A stretch of 60,000 nt of DNA, from positions 6,140,001 through 6,200,000 of the forward strand of contig CM060731.1 in NCBI GenBank assembly GCA_030704615.1, given 5' to 3'. Of the stretch, positions 22,006 through 33,019 are shown piece by piece. Origin of the DNA: Takakia lepidozioides (lineage: Eukaryota; Streptophyta; Takakiopsida; Takakiales; Takakiaceae). The position numbers were made by a program, and so were the translations under genes. The notes under the pieces are model-generated. The model was not told the origin of the DNA and made no database searches. It was given only the letters and a program-made list of their open reading frames with translations. Position 1 is the first letter of the stretch; every line of letters starts with the position of its first letter.

Positions 22006-24268
22006 CTAGTCATCCTCATCCTCATCCTCATCCTCAGTGGAGGACTCAGAGCTATCCGATGAGCCTGATGACTTCGCGCCCTTTGCCAGAGCACGTAAAT
22101 GAGGCGGCGTTCCCCTAAGTCCCACAGAGCTCTCATCCAATCCCTGGGCATGACCCTCGACCTCATCCATACTAGTGCCATGTAGTGCACTCATCCCCTC
22201 TGTGTTGGCCATGTTCTTCATGAGGGATTGCCAACCATGCTCCTTGGCGTAGTTGTACTCTACCGGAGATGGCTTCCTCTCAAACGCGCTTTGCTACACA
22301 TGCCACAAATTAAAGTCAGTTCTTCGTGATGATGGAGCCAGAAAGAAGACATAACAAAATCCATAGGGAAGTACGACTTACAAATCTCAAGATAAAACCC
22401 TTGGATCCGCCGCCGCCCCACTTGTGTGTGGATTCGTGCTTGTCAAGGCGGACTGTTGTTGCTTCGCGTGCCCGGTCAAATTTGGCCTTGTTTGCGGCAT
22501 CAGTCTCTCCCGCAATGAGTGCATCCCACGATACCTATGCACCCCCCCCCCCCAACAATTAGTGAATTACACACATATGTTGCATCGAATCCACCTCATT
22601 AATGCACATGCGACAAATGGAAGATGACATGATTCAGGATTTGCCAACCTGTGTAATTCCATAAGGTGGTTTGGGTATGGCCCCCTTTTCCATTGCCCTC
22701 TGAATGATCTGTCTGGCACGGTACCTCCTGTCCTTCAAGTTTCGCCCCACCATCTCCATCACCCTTGTGTCACTCCAATTTCCCGGAAACCGGCGGTCTA
22801 ACTCACGGGCATACGCCCGCTTCGCGCCAAAGTGCTGATCAGCCCACTCGATGTGCAAAGGGAACCACCTCAATGCGAGTTCGAAGGCTAGCTTCTTCAT
22901 AGCCTCCCAGAACGCACCGCAGGGGTCACCATGGCGATTCACCTCCACCGGTGGCACCACGATCCTTGCCAACTCCACGTCATGTATCGCCAAGGCCATC
23001 CCACCCTCTTCCTTCTTTGCAGCCTCCTTCCCCTGCTCCTTTGTTACCCCACTGCCCTCCCCCGCATGCACACTCACCCCTTCCTCTCCATGGGACTTCT
23101 TTTTCTTCTTCTTCTTTTCCTTCCCCTTCCCCACTACTTCCTCTCTCTCCTTCTCCTTCTCATTTTCCCTTCTCTCTCTCTCTTTGGCAACCCCTTTATT
23201 GATGGTAAAAGGGATCTCCGGAGATCGAGGCCTCTTCTTCTTACCTTTGGTGTTCGGGTCCTTCATGAACACCACGTGCTCTCCCTCATTGGCAACCCCA
23301 CTGGACTGCACCAATGAGGCCAGCCATGTTGCTACCTCCTGAAGACAAATAACCCCTCCAAATTCAAAAAAAAAAACAAACAACAAAGAAAATCATGCAT
23401 GCAAAGGAAAGGATAAATCATGGAACAAGGTGCGACAGTTGTACCTTTGCAAGCTTGTCCGACTCGCCCCTGGTGTCACCCGATGTGGGAGGAGTCCCCG
23501 TTTCCGGATGTGCCCGCTCTATCCCCTCTCGGAGCGCCACTGGAAGTAGATTCCAGATGTGGAGCATAGCCGGCGGCGGCACTCCGTAGTCCAAGCCCTC
23601 TTTGCTGACCGCTTAGGCTCAGGGGGCGGTGTCGCTGATCGGCTAGGCTGCTCCGAACCGGCCCATACCTCCTCCTCTCCCCCCCCCCCCCAAATGCGTA
23701 TCAGGGTAGAAGCCCTCACCCAGCTTGACTTCTTCGAGGCGCTTCGCTATCTTGGCCACTTCATTGGCCCTCCTCGTCTCCTCCTCCCTCATTGACAACA
23801 ATGGGCTGGCAATGGAGGCTTTCAAAGGCCCTTGAACCTGACGTTGGGCCTTGGCAAGTGCAACCTTTGTTGCGGAGGAAAGGGTCGCTATGGGGGTGAC
23901 ATCCAAAAGGTGCCCATACTGGGCCCCCGAACGGGTGATGTGCTTGCCAAGGTACATTTCACCCGTCTTGGTGGCCGGGGGTGTGCTCAACTGAGCATCC
24001 GGCTCAGCAACAACCTCCCGAATAGGAGAGCTGGCTGAGCCGGCCCCCGGCGCATCCAAGATGTGGACAAGAGGGGGGGGGGGGGGGGGGTATTGGCCTC
24101 GGGGGGCAGACGAGCCCTCCGGCTGCCGCTGTCGGCGAGGCTGGTTAGCCGTGAGACGCCCTGGCGCGTCACACGTGCCGACAGAGCAAACGGATTGTCC
24201 GCCCCTTTCTTTGGGGCAGGGGACTTCTTCTCTTTCTCCACAAGCTGGCACCTGTCATGCAAACCCAC
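22006..24268 (-). CDS. Multi-exon TE protein resembling plant Ptta/En/Spm-type ORFs
   Basis: Read on the minus strand. A proline-rich N-terminal exon (24268-23643; frame uncertain over a C/G homopolymer) has ARVTRQGVSRLTS and then KIAKRLEEVKLGEGFYPD. The second exon, to 22634, carries a Lys/Glu-rich nuclear-type stretch (KGKEKKKKKKKS) and then FPGNWSDTRVMEMVGRNLKD and PPYGITQ before a GT donor. A third, about 22540-22383, reads SWDALIAGETDAANKAKF. The fourth (22290-22006) has FERKPSPVEYNYAKEHGW and ends in a DEDEDEDD tail before TAG. The helical 'K-x-N-R-x-R/K-W' style layout with W-x-A-L-I recalls the accessory protein of plant En/Spm (CACTA) elements. This assignment is from memory of the family and is tentative. 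No catalytic domain is seen. Confidence 0.45.
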
Positions 24269-24380
24269 AAGTTGGCCTCATTAGGAACATTCCAGATCAA
24301 AAAAAAAAAAAAACCAAGCATGTCGGGGGCTGAGAGCAACAAGTGCTCGGGGTCTCGAGAGGGGGCAACAAAGAGAAAAG

Positions 24381-24482
24381 AAAAAGGGGGGGGGGGGGGG
24401 GGGGGGAGTGACTGAGCACCACCAGCAACTGCTGAGCACCACGGGCTCAGTCACCCCCCCCCCCCCCCCATTTTTTTTTTTT
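24381..24482. repeat. Long hairpin with homopolymer arms
   Basis: An A run and 21 G (24386-24406), then AGTGACTGAGC, a spacer of about 28 bases, GCTCAGTCAC, 16 C (24454-24469), and A plus 12 T. The arms are reverse complements: A/G-run plus GTGACTGAGC against GCTCAGTCAC plus C-run/T-run. A further G run is at about 24070-24090. Homopolymer lengths may be sequencing-sensitive. Confidence 0.8.
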
Positions 24483-24539
24483 CGGTTTCCTGATCTCTCC
24501 CTCTCTCTCCCTCTCTCCCTCTCCCTCTATAACTCTTTG

Positions 24540-24870
24540 GATTTCATCTGGCCTTAACCTTTTGAGGTTATTTAGTTTTTCATCCCAACCTTTTTCATCC
24601 AAATCTGGATGATATTATTATAGGATGATGAAACTTAATGTACAGAAAGCTTGGTTTACCATCTATTTCTTTCATCTAAACTGGATGAACCACATGAATA
24701 ATGGTTACCTATTTTAAAATCCAAGAGATAATAAAACTACCATCATAAATGATGGCAGTTATTAAACCTAAGCCTATACCATAACCCTAAAAGATACCTT
24801 TTTATTGGATGTCATCCATTGACAATGTGCTTCTCTTGATAAAATGTGATTTTTTCATCCACCCTGGATG
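24540..24870. repeat. Short TCATCC-N-GGATGA hairpins, AT-rich
   Basis: Several small inverted repeats occur: TCATCCAAATCTGGATGA (about 24597), TCATCTAAACTGGATGA, GGATGTCATCC and TCATCCACCCTGGATGA (about 24855). The same motif class fills the ends and interior of the inverted-repeat element at 27.58-29.75 kb, so this may be the remnant of a related element end. Confidence 0.6.
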
Positions 24871-26789
24871 AGAAATCGGGAAGTTATGCCCTAAGCACGC
24901 CGACACATTTCACAGCACTGAACTCGTGCTTCAGTGAACCTTGATGATGCGCCGCGTAAACCTGCTCCCCTGCTACTACATGATACTCGTGATGGCTGGC
25001 TCTTGGGATGCGCATTGGCGGTTAGGCAGATTCATCTCTGGCAGACGACAAAACGATGATCGCTTTGCTCAGAAACTCATGGTTCTTTATTTTACAGCGT
25101 CGCTTTTACTCCTCGTTGGGAAGTACTCTATCCATATTTATATACAGATTACATGTTGCTCTCTTCTTGTATGAGCCATTCTCTATCTGTGAACGCTTCT
25201 ACTTTGATTGCGTTCTGTTGGAGACGATCTGTTGGACGCCATGGCGCAGGGCATACCACAAACACTCAAGGTTTTTTGAGTTTACCCTTGCTTGAATTGT
25301 GATCTGTACATGCTTTAGAATTCAACACTGACATGGATAGCAACTGTGAAGACCTGCCACTCACCTGCTGCATCCTCACTAACACACATCGCTATGTGGT
25401 GGTTTTTGGGACGGGCACAGGTGAGGGTCTTCACTTGTCTTGATTTCTTGAAGCTTGCAGCTCTTGTTCTTGCAAATGTGGATACTGCTGCTGCCTAAGC
25501 TGCTGATGCCATTTGCTGCTTCAAACTGCCACCATGCTGCTTCAGACCTGCTCCAAGATGGCTCCAATGAGGATCTGCTTCTCTCCTTACCCCTGTTTCT
25601 GGTTTTTTACAACCACATTTGCATGTGTAGGAGTTAAGCTATGAAGGGTACAAGGGTACAAAATAGCAGTTATTACTCTGACTGCTTTGATACTTGGCTC
25701 TGAAATGAAACTTCTTGGTATGACTTTGATGGATCAAAAGGATAAGCTTTGATAGATAACACACATTCTTCAAGGCCCTCATATCATTTTGGTTTCATGG
25801 CTCCTATACCTGCTTAAGGGGGCTCAACCCTGTTGTTTCTTCTTCCTTTTTAAGAATCTTGCTTGTATCTTGGTTCTGAAACATCAACTTCAAACCAGTA
25901 CTGTTTCTTAGGGAAGTGAAATGCTCAAGACCTGGATTTTGTTTGCCTTGGCCAGCTAAAGACTCTCAATTTAAAGGCCTGGCTGCAGGCAGGGTTCTTC
26001 TGAGTTTCTTTGTTAACTCAGATCTTTGGAGGTTCTAGAATACCACTCAAGACCTAGATCTGTTTTGGAACACTCAACCTTGCATAGGTTTCTTGTTTAC
26101 TGCTTGTGGTTTGGCATTGATACATCACCAAACTAGCTTTGGAATGAAACCTCTCAGCTTGACTCTGTTGTGTCAAACAGGTACGCCCTGTTTAGGGAAC
26201 ACACACACTCATTATGGCTCTCATAGCAGTCTGAATTTGAGGGCTGATAGCAGGCAAATTTGGGATAATTTGCCTTGCTTCTGTTCTATGATTCCTGCTT
26301 GTGACACGACACTGAAACGTCACCTTCAGGCCAGCAATAGCCTCTAGGGATAAGACTTGTTCAAAACCTGGATGTTGGCATGCAGCCTCATGATATATAC
26401 CATGTCTTGAATCATGCCAATAGGGCAAGAGGAAACATGATGTAAACCAGCAAATGCTTAAGGCATATTTGTTTGACTGTTCAAACTCAACTTGAATTGT
26501 TTTTGAGCATGAGTCTTGGGGAATGTCCCAAGACCTACAATCTGGTTTTCACAACTTGTTTTGCTAAGGTGTTGTGTCTACTTGCAAATACTTAAGGCAT
26601 GAATGGCTGGCTGTTTCAACTTGAAGTGCTATGAGCTTGATTCTGGGAAATATCCCCAAATCTGCAATCTAGTTTTTGAAATGAGTTTGAAATGAGTTTT
26701 TGAAATGATGGTGCAAACTATGGTGCTTTCATGATATGATTGACCTGGAATCCCACCCTCCCACCCTGTTTTTTCAGAGACCCTGAAAT
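24871..26789. repeat. Degenerate large tandem repeat of about 435 bp, no gene
   Basis: No protein gene is recognised. The segments near 25701 and 26141 are alignable by eye (TGAAATGAAACTTCTTGGTA against TGGAATGAAACCTCTCAGCT, then AACACACAT against AACACACACAC). So are those near 25864 and 26300 (CTGAAACATCAACTTCAAACCAG against CTGAAACGTCACCTTCAGGCCAG; only cores given). Both pairs are about 436-440 apart. A shorter spacing of about 138 links 26500 and 26637 (TCTTGGGGAATGTCCCAAGACC against TTCTGGGAAATATCCCCAAA cores). Confidence 0.5.
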
Positions 26790-27580
26790 GTAATGGGGTA
26801 TTCAAATGAGATTGTAAACATGAAAGGGAATGTTAGATGGTGCCCTGTAAAGGGCTGTTTTGTCTTTCAATGACAATGACCTTAGCGGTCTTGTCCATGT
26901 CTTGACATGACATGTATATCTTCCCTCTTTTTTTTTGCTGTTCACAAAAGTAAACAAACCACAAGGGAGAGAGGGTGCAGAAAAAGTTAAAAGATTGTAC
27001 TCATAAGATGTTGTTTGCCGTAGCCTTGTGGCCATTGACCCCGCGCCCAGTTTGAGCGGAAAAAAAAGAGACAGAACCTGCCTCTGTCAGGGGCTGACGT
27101 TGGTAGTAAGACTTACCTTCATATATAGAATTAATCTGGGTTTTCCAAATATCCTCTAGAAATCCCTTCACACAAGCATCAAATTGCTATGTGTGATTTG
27201 CCCAATAACTAGGCCTCAGGAGGGCCTGGGCTTTTGGCTCATCCTTGAGACTTTCAAAGTTGGTAAACAGAGGTACAGGCACAATTCCCTTGATAGATTT
27301 GAAGAGAGCATCTCCTTGGTAAGAGAACCCCGGACAGTGTATCAGAAAATGAGTACTGTCTCAGATTGCCCACACAACGGGCAATTGCACTCTCCCTTTC
27401 CTCTCTGCTTCTGTTTGCTGTTCAAAGGTAGGCTTCCTGCCCTGAGTTTAAATTTCAGTCTAGTGCCGAGAGTGGGTAGACCCTTGAGGTCATCCAAGAT
27501 GTCCTCCCCCATGTCACTGACTGGAAACAAGTTCAGGGAAGTTTTCTGCCTAACTTCATTTTCATCAGACAATCTCATGA
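26790..27580 (-). pseudogene. LINE 3' fragment (C-terminal zinc-finger end)
   Basis: On the minus strand from 27580 the translation reads RLSDENEVRQKTSLNLFPV, DMGEDILDDLKGLPTLGTR, then LKFKLRAGSLPLN and ECNCPLCGQSETVLIF, a CCHC-type LINE C-terminal finger. Past a stop it continues as ACVKGFLEDIWKT. The same protein end is found in the fragment at 55.0-55.86 kb. The 3' untranslated end probably runs to about 26790. Its 5' border coincides with the outer border of the inverted-repeat element at 27579. Confidence 0.7.
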
Positions 27581-29747
27581 GGGAAGATGCCACTGCTTTC
27601 ATAGCGGTGTTTCCCGCTGCAAGAGAGACAAGGCGCCGCCTTCGCGCCCTCCCAGGCGCTCCTCCAACATGGGTACGACACCACAAACAGGGCAGCCACC
27701 GAAGTACGCCCGCCATAACACTCTCCTCGCGAGCTCAGAAGCACATCGCGTGCTTCTGACAGCAGGAGAGACGACATAGGGTTGTCCCCCGATTATTCAT
27801 CCGTGGATGAAAAACAGTAGGACGAATCCACCCTGACGGATTTCATCCGCAACAAGGTTAAAAATAGATTTTGGGGTAGGGACCGTAACTAATCATAATG
27901 AGGGGTAGTAAAGATCAATTCCAGGCCATAATCATATCATTCATAGACAGATCATTTGTGTCAGGATGAAAAAGTAGGGAATATCATCCGTGGGAGCGCC
28001 TTACCTCCATCTAGGTAATTCTATCATTCCTTACCAGACCATCCGGTATGGATAACAAGAGTCAATAAAAGAGGAATGAAAAATTATCACCCTAGTAGTT
28101 TTTCATCCGGTACGGATGGAAAAACAGGATGTTGTTGGCAACCTCCATTGAGGTAATTCTTTTCTTCCATGGTGACTCATCCGGTATGGATGAGAGTCAA
28201 TAGAGGAGGAATGAAAAGGCCTAAAGAACCATCCTAGAGGTAATTCAGTGTCCATCCTGGTGGCTCATCCGGTATGGATGAAAAAGCCTGATAGAGGATG
28301 AGAAAACAAAAAATCAACACTGATAGCAAACTGCCAATTCCCAATAGCAAGGGAGACAAAGGGAGAGAGGGGGCACCCACCAACCAGCCCCTGGTATGGC
28401 AGCCCCTTATGGAGTGAGTGTGGTATGCACTCACCCCGTAAGGGAGTGCATACCAAACCCCTTCATAAGTTTTCTCCCTCTGTAATATAGTTTCCCACCC
28501 TCGGACACATTCGTCACAAGGGCAGGAAATACCTATATCCTCTCCTCACACTTGCTTAAAACATTGATCAGAGCTGAACCCACAACTGGGTCTGATGGAT
28601 CAAAAGAAGTGACAAAAGAGAATGGGACAAATCCCTTCATACAATGGTACTTGCTTGAAATGTACAGGATTAAGCATCCTTGGTCACATGTGTGTAGATA
28701 ATTAGCTACCATGAACGTCAGGTATCAGCTTGTATATATCCAGAAGTAAGATCATAAAGATACATGCACATAGATGAGAGGAGTATACCAGGTCAAGTGT
28801 CCTGCCATGATCCGAAATCCCGTTTGCGGATCGGGGAGAACCCTTCTGAACTCCTCCGGGTCATGTATGACTCTTGGCTGGCAATGTTGATGGTGGTGGT
28901 GGAATTAGACCCCGATCCACCCGGTGGAGAGCGGTTGGTCAATCTGGTATTTTCAGATGTGTTGGCAGGAGTTTGCATCCAGCCAGAGTGTCCACCCCTT
29001 TGGTATAGGCCTCTTCCACGTACCGGGGTACCTCTTCCCCGAGAAGCATATGTTTTACCCTGTTGGTGAGGCGTCTGCCCCTCCATACGTTGCGTTTTGT
29101 TACTGAACTGAGGCTTAGGCTGGTTGTCCGAAAAAGTACCAGGTTTTAGCATCTTCTCAATGTATTGGGCTGTCTTGGATTCTCCCAGCCTTATCAGTAC
29201 CTTAGCATTAGGATCAGCTACAAATTCGCAGGCTGCCTCCATAACAAATTCCCGGATCATCTGGAAGGTAATATGTGCCATTACGGCAAATCTTGCTGCC
29301 TTCATTATCCAGACTAGAAAATTATAGTACTTGGTTTGAATGGAAGGGTATGTATCATCAGGGAAGAAAACCGTCAGGTTATTCAACATATACCATACCA
29401 AGTGATCAAATCAAGTGATACTAATTATGATTAATTACGGTAGAAACCCTAACCCCTACCCCAAAACCTATTTTTAACCTTACTGCGGATGAAATCCATC
29501 AGGGTGGATTCGTCCTACCATTTTTCATCCACGGATGAATAATCGGGGGACAACCCTATGTCGTCACTTCTGCTGTCAGAAGCACGCGATGTGCTTCTGA
29601 GCTCGCGAGGAGAGTGTTATGGCAGGCGTGCTTCGGTGGCTACCCTGTTGTACCCATGTTGGAGGAGCGCCTGGGGGGGTGCGAAGGCGGCGCCTTGTCT
29701 CTCTTGCAGCGGGAAACACCGCTACGAAAGCAGTGGCATCTTCCCTC
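27579..29747. mobile_element. 2.17-kb element with about 327-bp inverted-repeat arms
   Basis: The left arm (27579-27905) and right arm (29420-29747) are reverse complements over their whole length with few differences. The inner part carries ATTCATCCGTGGATGAAAAA and GGTTGTCCCCCGATTATTCA; the outer 200 bases are GC-richer (AAGCACATCGCGTGCTTCTG). The spacer has repeated TCATCCGGTATGGATGA boxes (28040-28280), ACCTCCAT-GAGGTAATTC half-palindromes and one reading frame (next entry). No target duplication is evident next to the outermost shared bases. It may be a DNA transposon with long TIRs, a DIRS-like element remnant, or a foldback element. Confidence 0.75.
28793..29401 (-). CDS. RGG-rich putative nucleic-acid-binding protein of the inverted-repeat element
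   Basis: This is a 202-codon frame with no recognised family. The N-terminal half is compact and partly hydrophobic (KYYNFLVWIMKAARFAVMA, REFVMEAACEFV). The second half is disordered and basic, with RGRGTPVRGRGLYQRGG, then Ser/Thr-rich text. Such RGG boxes bind RNA or DNA, and retroelement gag proteins often look like this. The frame lies wholly between the inverted-repeat arms, so it was probably carried by that element. The Met start is near the right arm. It may be part of a larger spliced gene. Confidence 0.4.
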   Translation of the reverse strand: MVWYMLNNLTVFFPDDTYPSIQTKYYNFLVWIMKAARFAVMAHITFQMIREFVMEAACEFVADPNAKVLIRLGESKTAQYIEKMLKPGTFSDNQPKPQFSNKTQRMEGQTPHQQGKTYASRGRGTPVRGRGLYQRGGHSGWMQTPANTSENTRLTNRSPPGGSGSNSTTTINIASQESYMTRRSSEGFSPIRKRDFGSWQDT

Positions 29748-30494
29748 CTCTGGCTTTTTCTGTGCTTAGCAAGGATGCTTATGATGGGAAGTTCTCTCCC
29801 TCCTTTCTAGTGCCTTGTGATTGTGCTTGCTTTGCTTCATTGCTTATGTGCTTTGTGGAGGCGGCTTGTTGCCGTGGTAATGGCGCATAACCCTCTTCCC
29901 CAATCGCTTAAGGTGCCTTTGGAGTTTAGGGATTCTCATGTTCTTATCTCTTTCTCTTGCTTTTGAGTTTCTTAGTTGACATCGATGACAAGTGAGTCCG
30001 GGGGTCGCAAGCCGCGACGCCCTGGCGTCGCGGAGACCGCCACCCTGCCTGCGTCATTTTTTTTTTTGATTAAATTTAAAACAAAAGCGACGCCTGAGCG
30101 TCTCAACAACCCACGCCCGGGCGTGGCGGAGACCGACTCCTGTTGTTTTGTGCCACGCCCAATAGTCGCTTGGCGTACCACCCGGTTGACTCCCGGGCAA
30201 GTTAGAAAAAAAAAAGAAAAAGGGATGCGATGCCACGCCGGCGCCCCCACCAACACCGTCGGCTGGAGGGCCGCGACGGCGAGACGTCGCTCGAAGAGGC
30301 TCCTGCCATCGGCGCGGACGGCCTGAAAAAACCGACGTCCGGCAGTCGCGGGAGTTGGGGCGGGGGCTCGCGACCCCCATACGTCGCATTTTTGCGACGT
30401 CATTTTGGCGACGCCCTTGCGATTGCAGGGCGACGGCCGGGCGTCGCAAATTCTGCACCTCCCGTGTGCCCGAAAAGGGCGTTTTCCCGACGCC
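29748..30494. other. Non-coding; CpG-dense block with GCGTCGC/GCGACGC words (29990-30494)
   Basis: Up to about 29980 nothing is recognised. From 29990 on, the base composition jumps and the palindromic word family GCGACGCC / GGCGTCGC occurs a dozen or more times (for instance GCGACGCCCTGGCGTCGC near 30014 and ACGTCGCATTTTTGCGACGT near 30391), with two short poly-T/A tracts. Reading frames here are by-products of the GC content. It ends abruptly at the MULE fragment. Confidence 0.6.
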
Positions 30495-31724
30495 GCTCCA
30501 TATTCTGACTTCTTTCTCCTTGGGCCTTTATGAGGGTGAGATGTTCCAGCACCCACAAGAGGTCCTCCACATTTCAGTTTGGGATCCTCCACTATCGCAT
30601 TGTTGGTGCGCTTGTCATCTGGACCGTAGCAGCATTGATACCTGGACATAAAAATCACAATGGATATCCATCGACTTCTGGAAGCATGAAATCACAGAAC
30701 GTGGGTACGAAAAATGGCAACAGACATGCAATCAGACTACAAAAGGACGATGAGGATGGTGCACACATGATACTGTTCAGAGAACTGCTGGTTCTCGGCT
30801 CTTTTAGCATGCCGGGTTGCACTTTAGTATGGACATTCACCCAAAACTGAGTGGGGTAGTCCATCAAACTCTCCTCTCCAAGGAGAAAGTCATCAACTCT
30901 ATCCCACGGTATGCAGGCCTCCAGAACATTCTGTCTGGCACCCATATAACCATATTGCGTGTCTCTCTTCCATTGGAGGTCCTTCGTGTTGAAGGGTCCT
31001 GGTTCGGGTGTTTGCAAACTTTGTCGAAGAGGCCGTATAATCCAACATCCCGTTTTTAGTATATCATCACCTTCTGCTTCCACATCCATGCCCTGTACAG
31101 TACAGAGGACACGCTTCAGAACCTGCAAGAAACGCGCCGCAGTACACTGGACACGATGGACAACGTGCAAGGAGCATCAGTGCGCACGTTCGCGGTTGCT
31201 GGCAAGTGGCAGGCGACAGGGATAAGGTTTGAATTCATGCCCTGAAAATGGAGGGCTCAGATGGCATTTACGAACGGACGGTCCAGATGCGGCATCATCA
31301 GTGGATTGGAGGAAAGCGGACTCATGGGCGGCGGACTAGTGGACAGACTGTTGGGTGGACTGGCCGGGATTGGCACAGCGGACTGGCATGGATGGCGTGG
31401 ATGGGTTTCTCAGAATGGACGATCCAAATCCTTCGGCCGGTGCGGACTGGCAGACTGGGGGGCAACAGACGGGCACAGTGGACTGTTGGGTGGACTTGCG
31501 GGGACTGGCACATTGGACTGGCGTGCACAGCAGACTGGCGGGCGGACTGGCCGTGCCGGACTGGGGGCGCGGCGGAGCGCGGTGCGGGCCGCAGCAGCAG
31601 ATGTGCGACCGCGCGCAGCGGCGGGCGGGGGGGTCCGGGTAGGGGGGGCCAGGCGTCCGTGCGCGGGGCCGCCTTGGTCAGCTCGCGCGTGCGCCATAAC
31701 GTCCCAATTATTGTAAAATGAGAG
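30495..31724. mobile_element. Second, partial copy of the MULE-like element's right end
   Basis: The sequence from CTCCATATTC(T/C)GACTTC at about 30497 runs parallel to 17277-18424 with a few percent difference. It covers the N-terminal coding exons of the transposase, the GGACTGGC-rich subterminal region and the terminus TTGTAAAATGAGAG. An internal segment of about 80 bases (about 31385-31440) is unique to this copy, and some of the first copy's repeats are missing. The left break lies within the transposase exon. Confidence 0.85.
30505..31170 (-). pseudogene. MULE transposase N-terminal fragment (second copy)
   Basis: The minus-strand frame 31170-30655 gives the same protein as 17907-17434 (GDDILKTGCWIIR, LLGEESLMDYPTQFWV). 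The frame just downstream repeats MSRYQCCYGPDDKRTNN and GGPLVGAGTSHPHKG, then stops being homologous at the element break near 30500. Only the N-terminal portion before the catalytic domain is kept. Its upstream frame shows MHVVHRVQCTAARFLQV, which suggests the protein starts a little earlier than in the first copy, where the corresponding Met region has a stop. Confidence 0.75.
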
Positions 31725-31977
31725 GTTTTTTTTTAATATGGCCTCAAAAGTTGTTTTAGGCTTATTTATTCTCAACAGAGCAATGTCATGTTTAAACGTT
31801 TAAATATACATATCGGCTAATAATGTTTTATTTTTTAAATAATTAATTAACCAAATAAAGTTAAACAGCCTGGCACCGCGGGCCACCTTTCTTTTAAAGT
31901 AATTTTCTGAAAAAACAAAAACAATTCAAATTTTCCTCAACCCAACTTACTGAAAATAGTGTGCTTTCCTATGGCAG

Positions 31978-33019
31978 ATTGCCAACCGTGTCCTTAAAGT
32001 TGGGCAGTACCTTAACTTTGCAGAGGCTCTTCTATGCCAATGCTGCCCAATAGGAACCATCGAATCCTTGGAGCATTGCCTCATCTACTGCAAGGCTCCC
32101 TCTAAAATCTGGCCACTAGTAAGGTCATTCTACAGGACTTGGGACCTCATGCCGGTCTCCTCGGTTCAGATCTTGCTCAACTATGACCAATCCCAAAAAT
32201 CGGAGGCTTCTTCTTGCCCGGTCTTTGAAGCCCTTAGAAGCTCCAATCTATGGCATCTTTGGAAATGTCGTTGTGCATGGGCCCTTAACAGTGAAAACTC
32301 ATCTCCTACTGCCCTTCTCACATTAGTCTTCTTTGACCTCACCATTGCGGCTAAGAAAACATGGGCTGCATTGGGTACAGAGGCTGCCAGGAAGCCGCAA
32401 CGTCAACCAGAACTCATCCGGGCCTTCCGAGCAACATGGGGGAAGCATGGGGTCATTTGTAGGTGCGCTTATGATCTCACCTGTGTATGGGCAGACTCAA
32501 TTCCAATCTCCTGGCAGGGGCTCCGATCCAACCTCTTCAATATCCCTGAGTTCGAGAGATCCGATGTGAATTGGAAGCACATCAAGCCCTCTACAACGGC
32601 CCGACGCAGTTTCTTCAGATAGTCTGCTGCTACTTGGTGCTATTCTAGGACTTACGTGCCCACCGCTTAGGCTCTGTCTAGGTCATCTTCTCATTTCCTG
32701 CTTCGCCAGTAACCTGGCAACCATTCTTCTATTCACATTGCTTGAGTCTTTGCGTTATGGTTACTCGACCAGGTTAATTTTCTGTTGCAGGCCAGAGGTC
32801 TGATAGGAATGCTCTTGCTGTTTGTAAGAGGTTATTTTCCAAAGATATGTTCGTCCCATTCTGTCTACTAATCTAGAGTTATCCAGCATGGCCCACCGTG
32901 AGTCAAGCCTTATAGCAGCCTTCGGGCATTCAAAGGGCTTAATTTTTTCCCTTTAAATAATCCTTTCAATATAATTCTCAGGGCCACCGTCCCCTGTTAC
33001 TGGGAATAAATAAATAATA
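31978..33019 (+). pseudogene. LINE 3' end: zinc-finger C-terminus and 3' tail
   Basis: From 31978 the frame reads ANRVLKVGQYLNFAE, then CQCCPIGTIESLEHCLIYC, the zf-RVT finger of plant L1-type LINEs, and WHLWKCRCAWAL. It ends at TAG 32620-32622. About 390 bases of untranslated sequence follow, ending in GGGAATAAATAAATAATAG near 33019, a TAAA-type LINE tail. The copy is 5'-truncated, as usual for target-primed reverse transcription. The next LINE starts immediately after. Confidence 0.85.

Noticed and set aside
30054-30508. Overlapping long reading frames on both strands in the GC-rich block
   Set aside because: They are by-products of high GC content and repeated GCGACGC words; there is no domain and no conservation signal.
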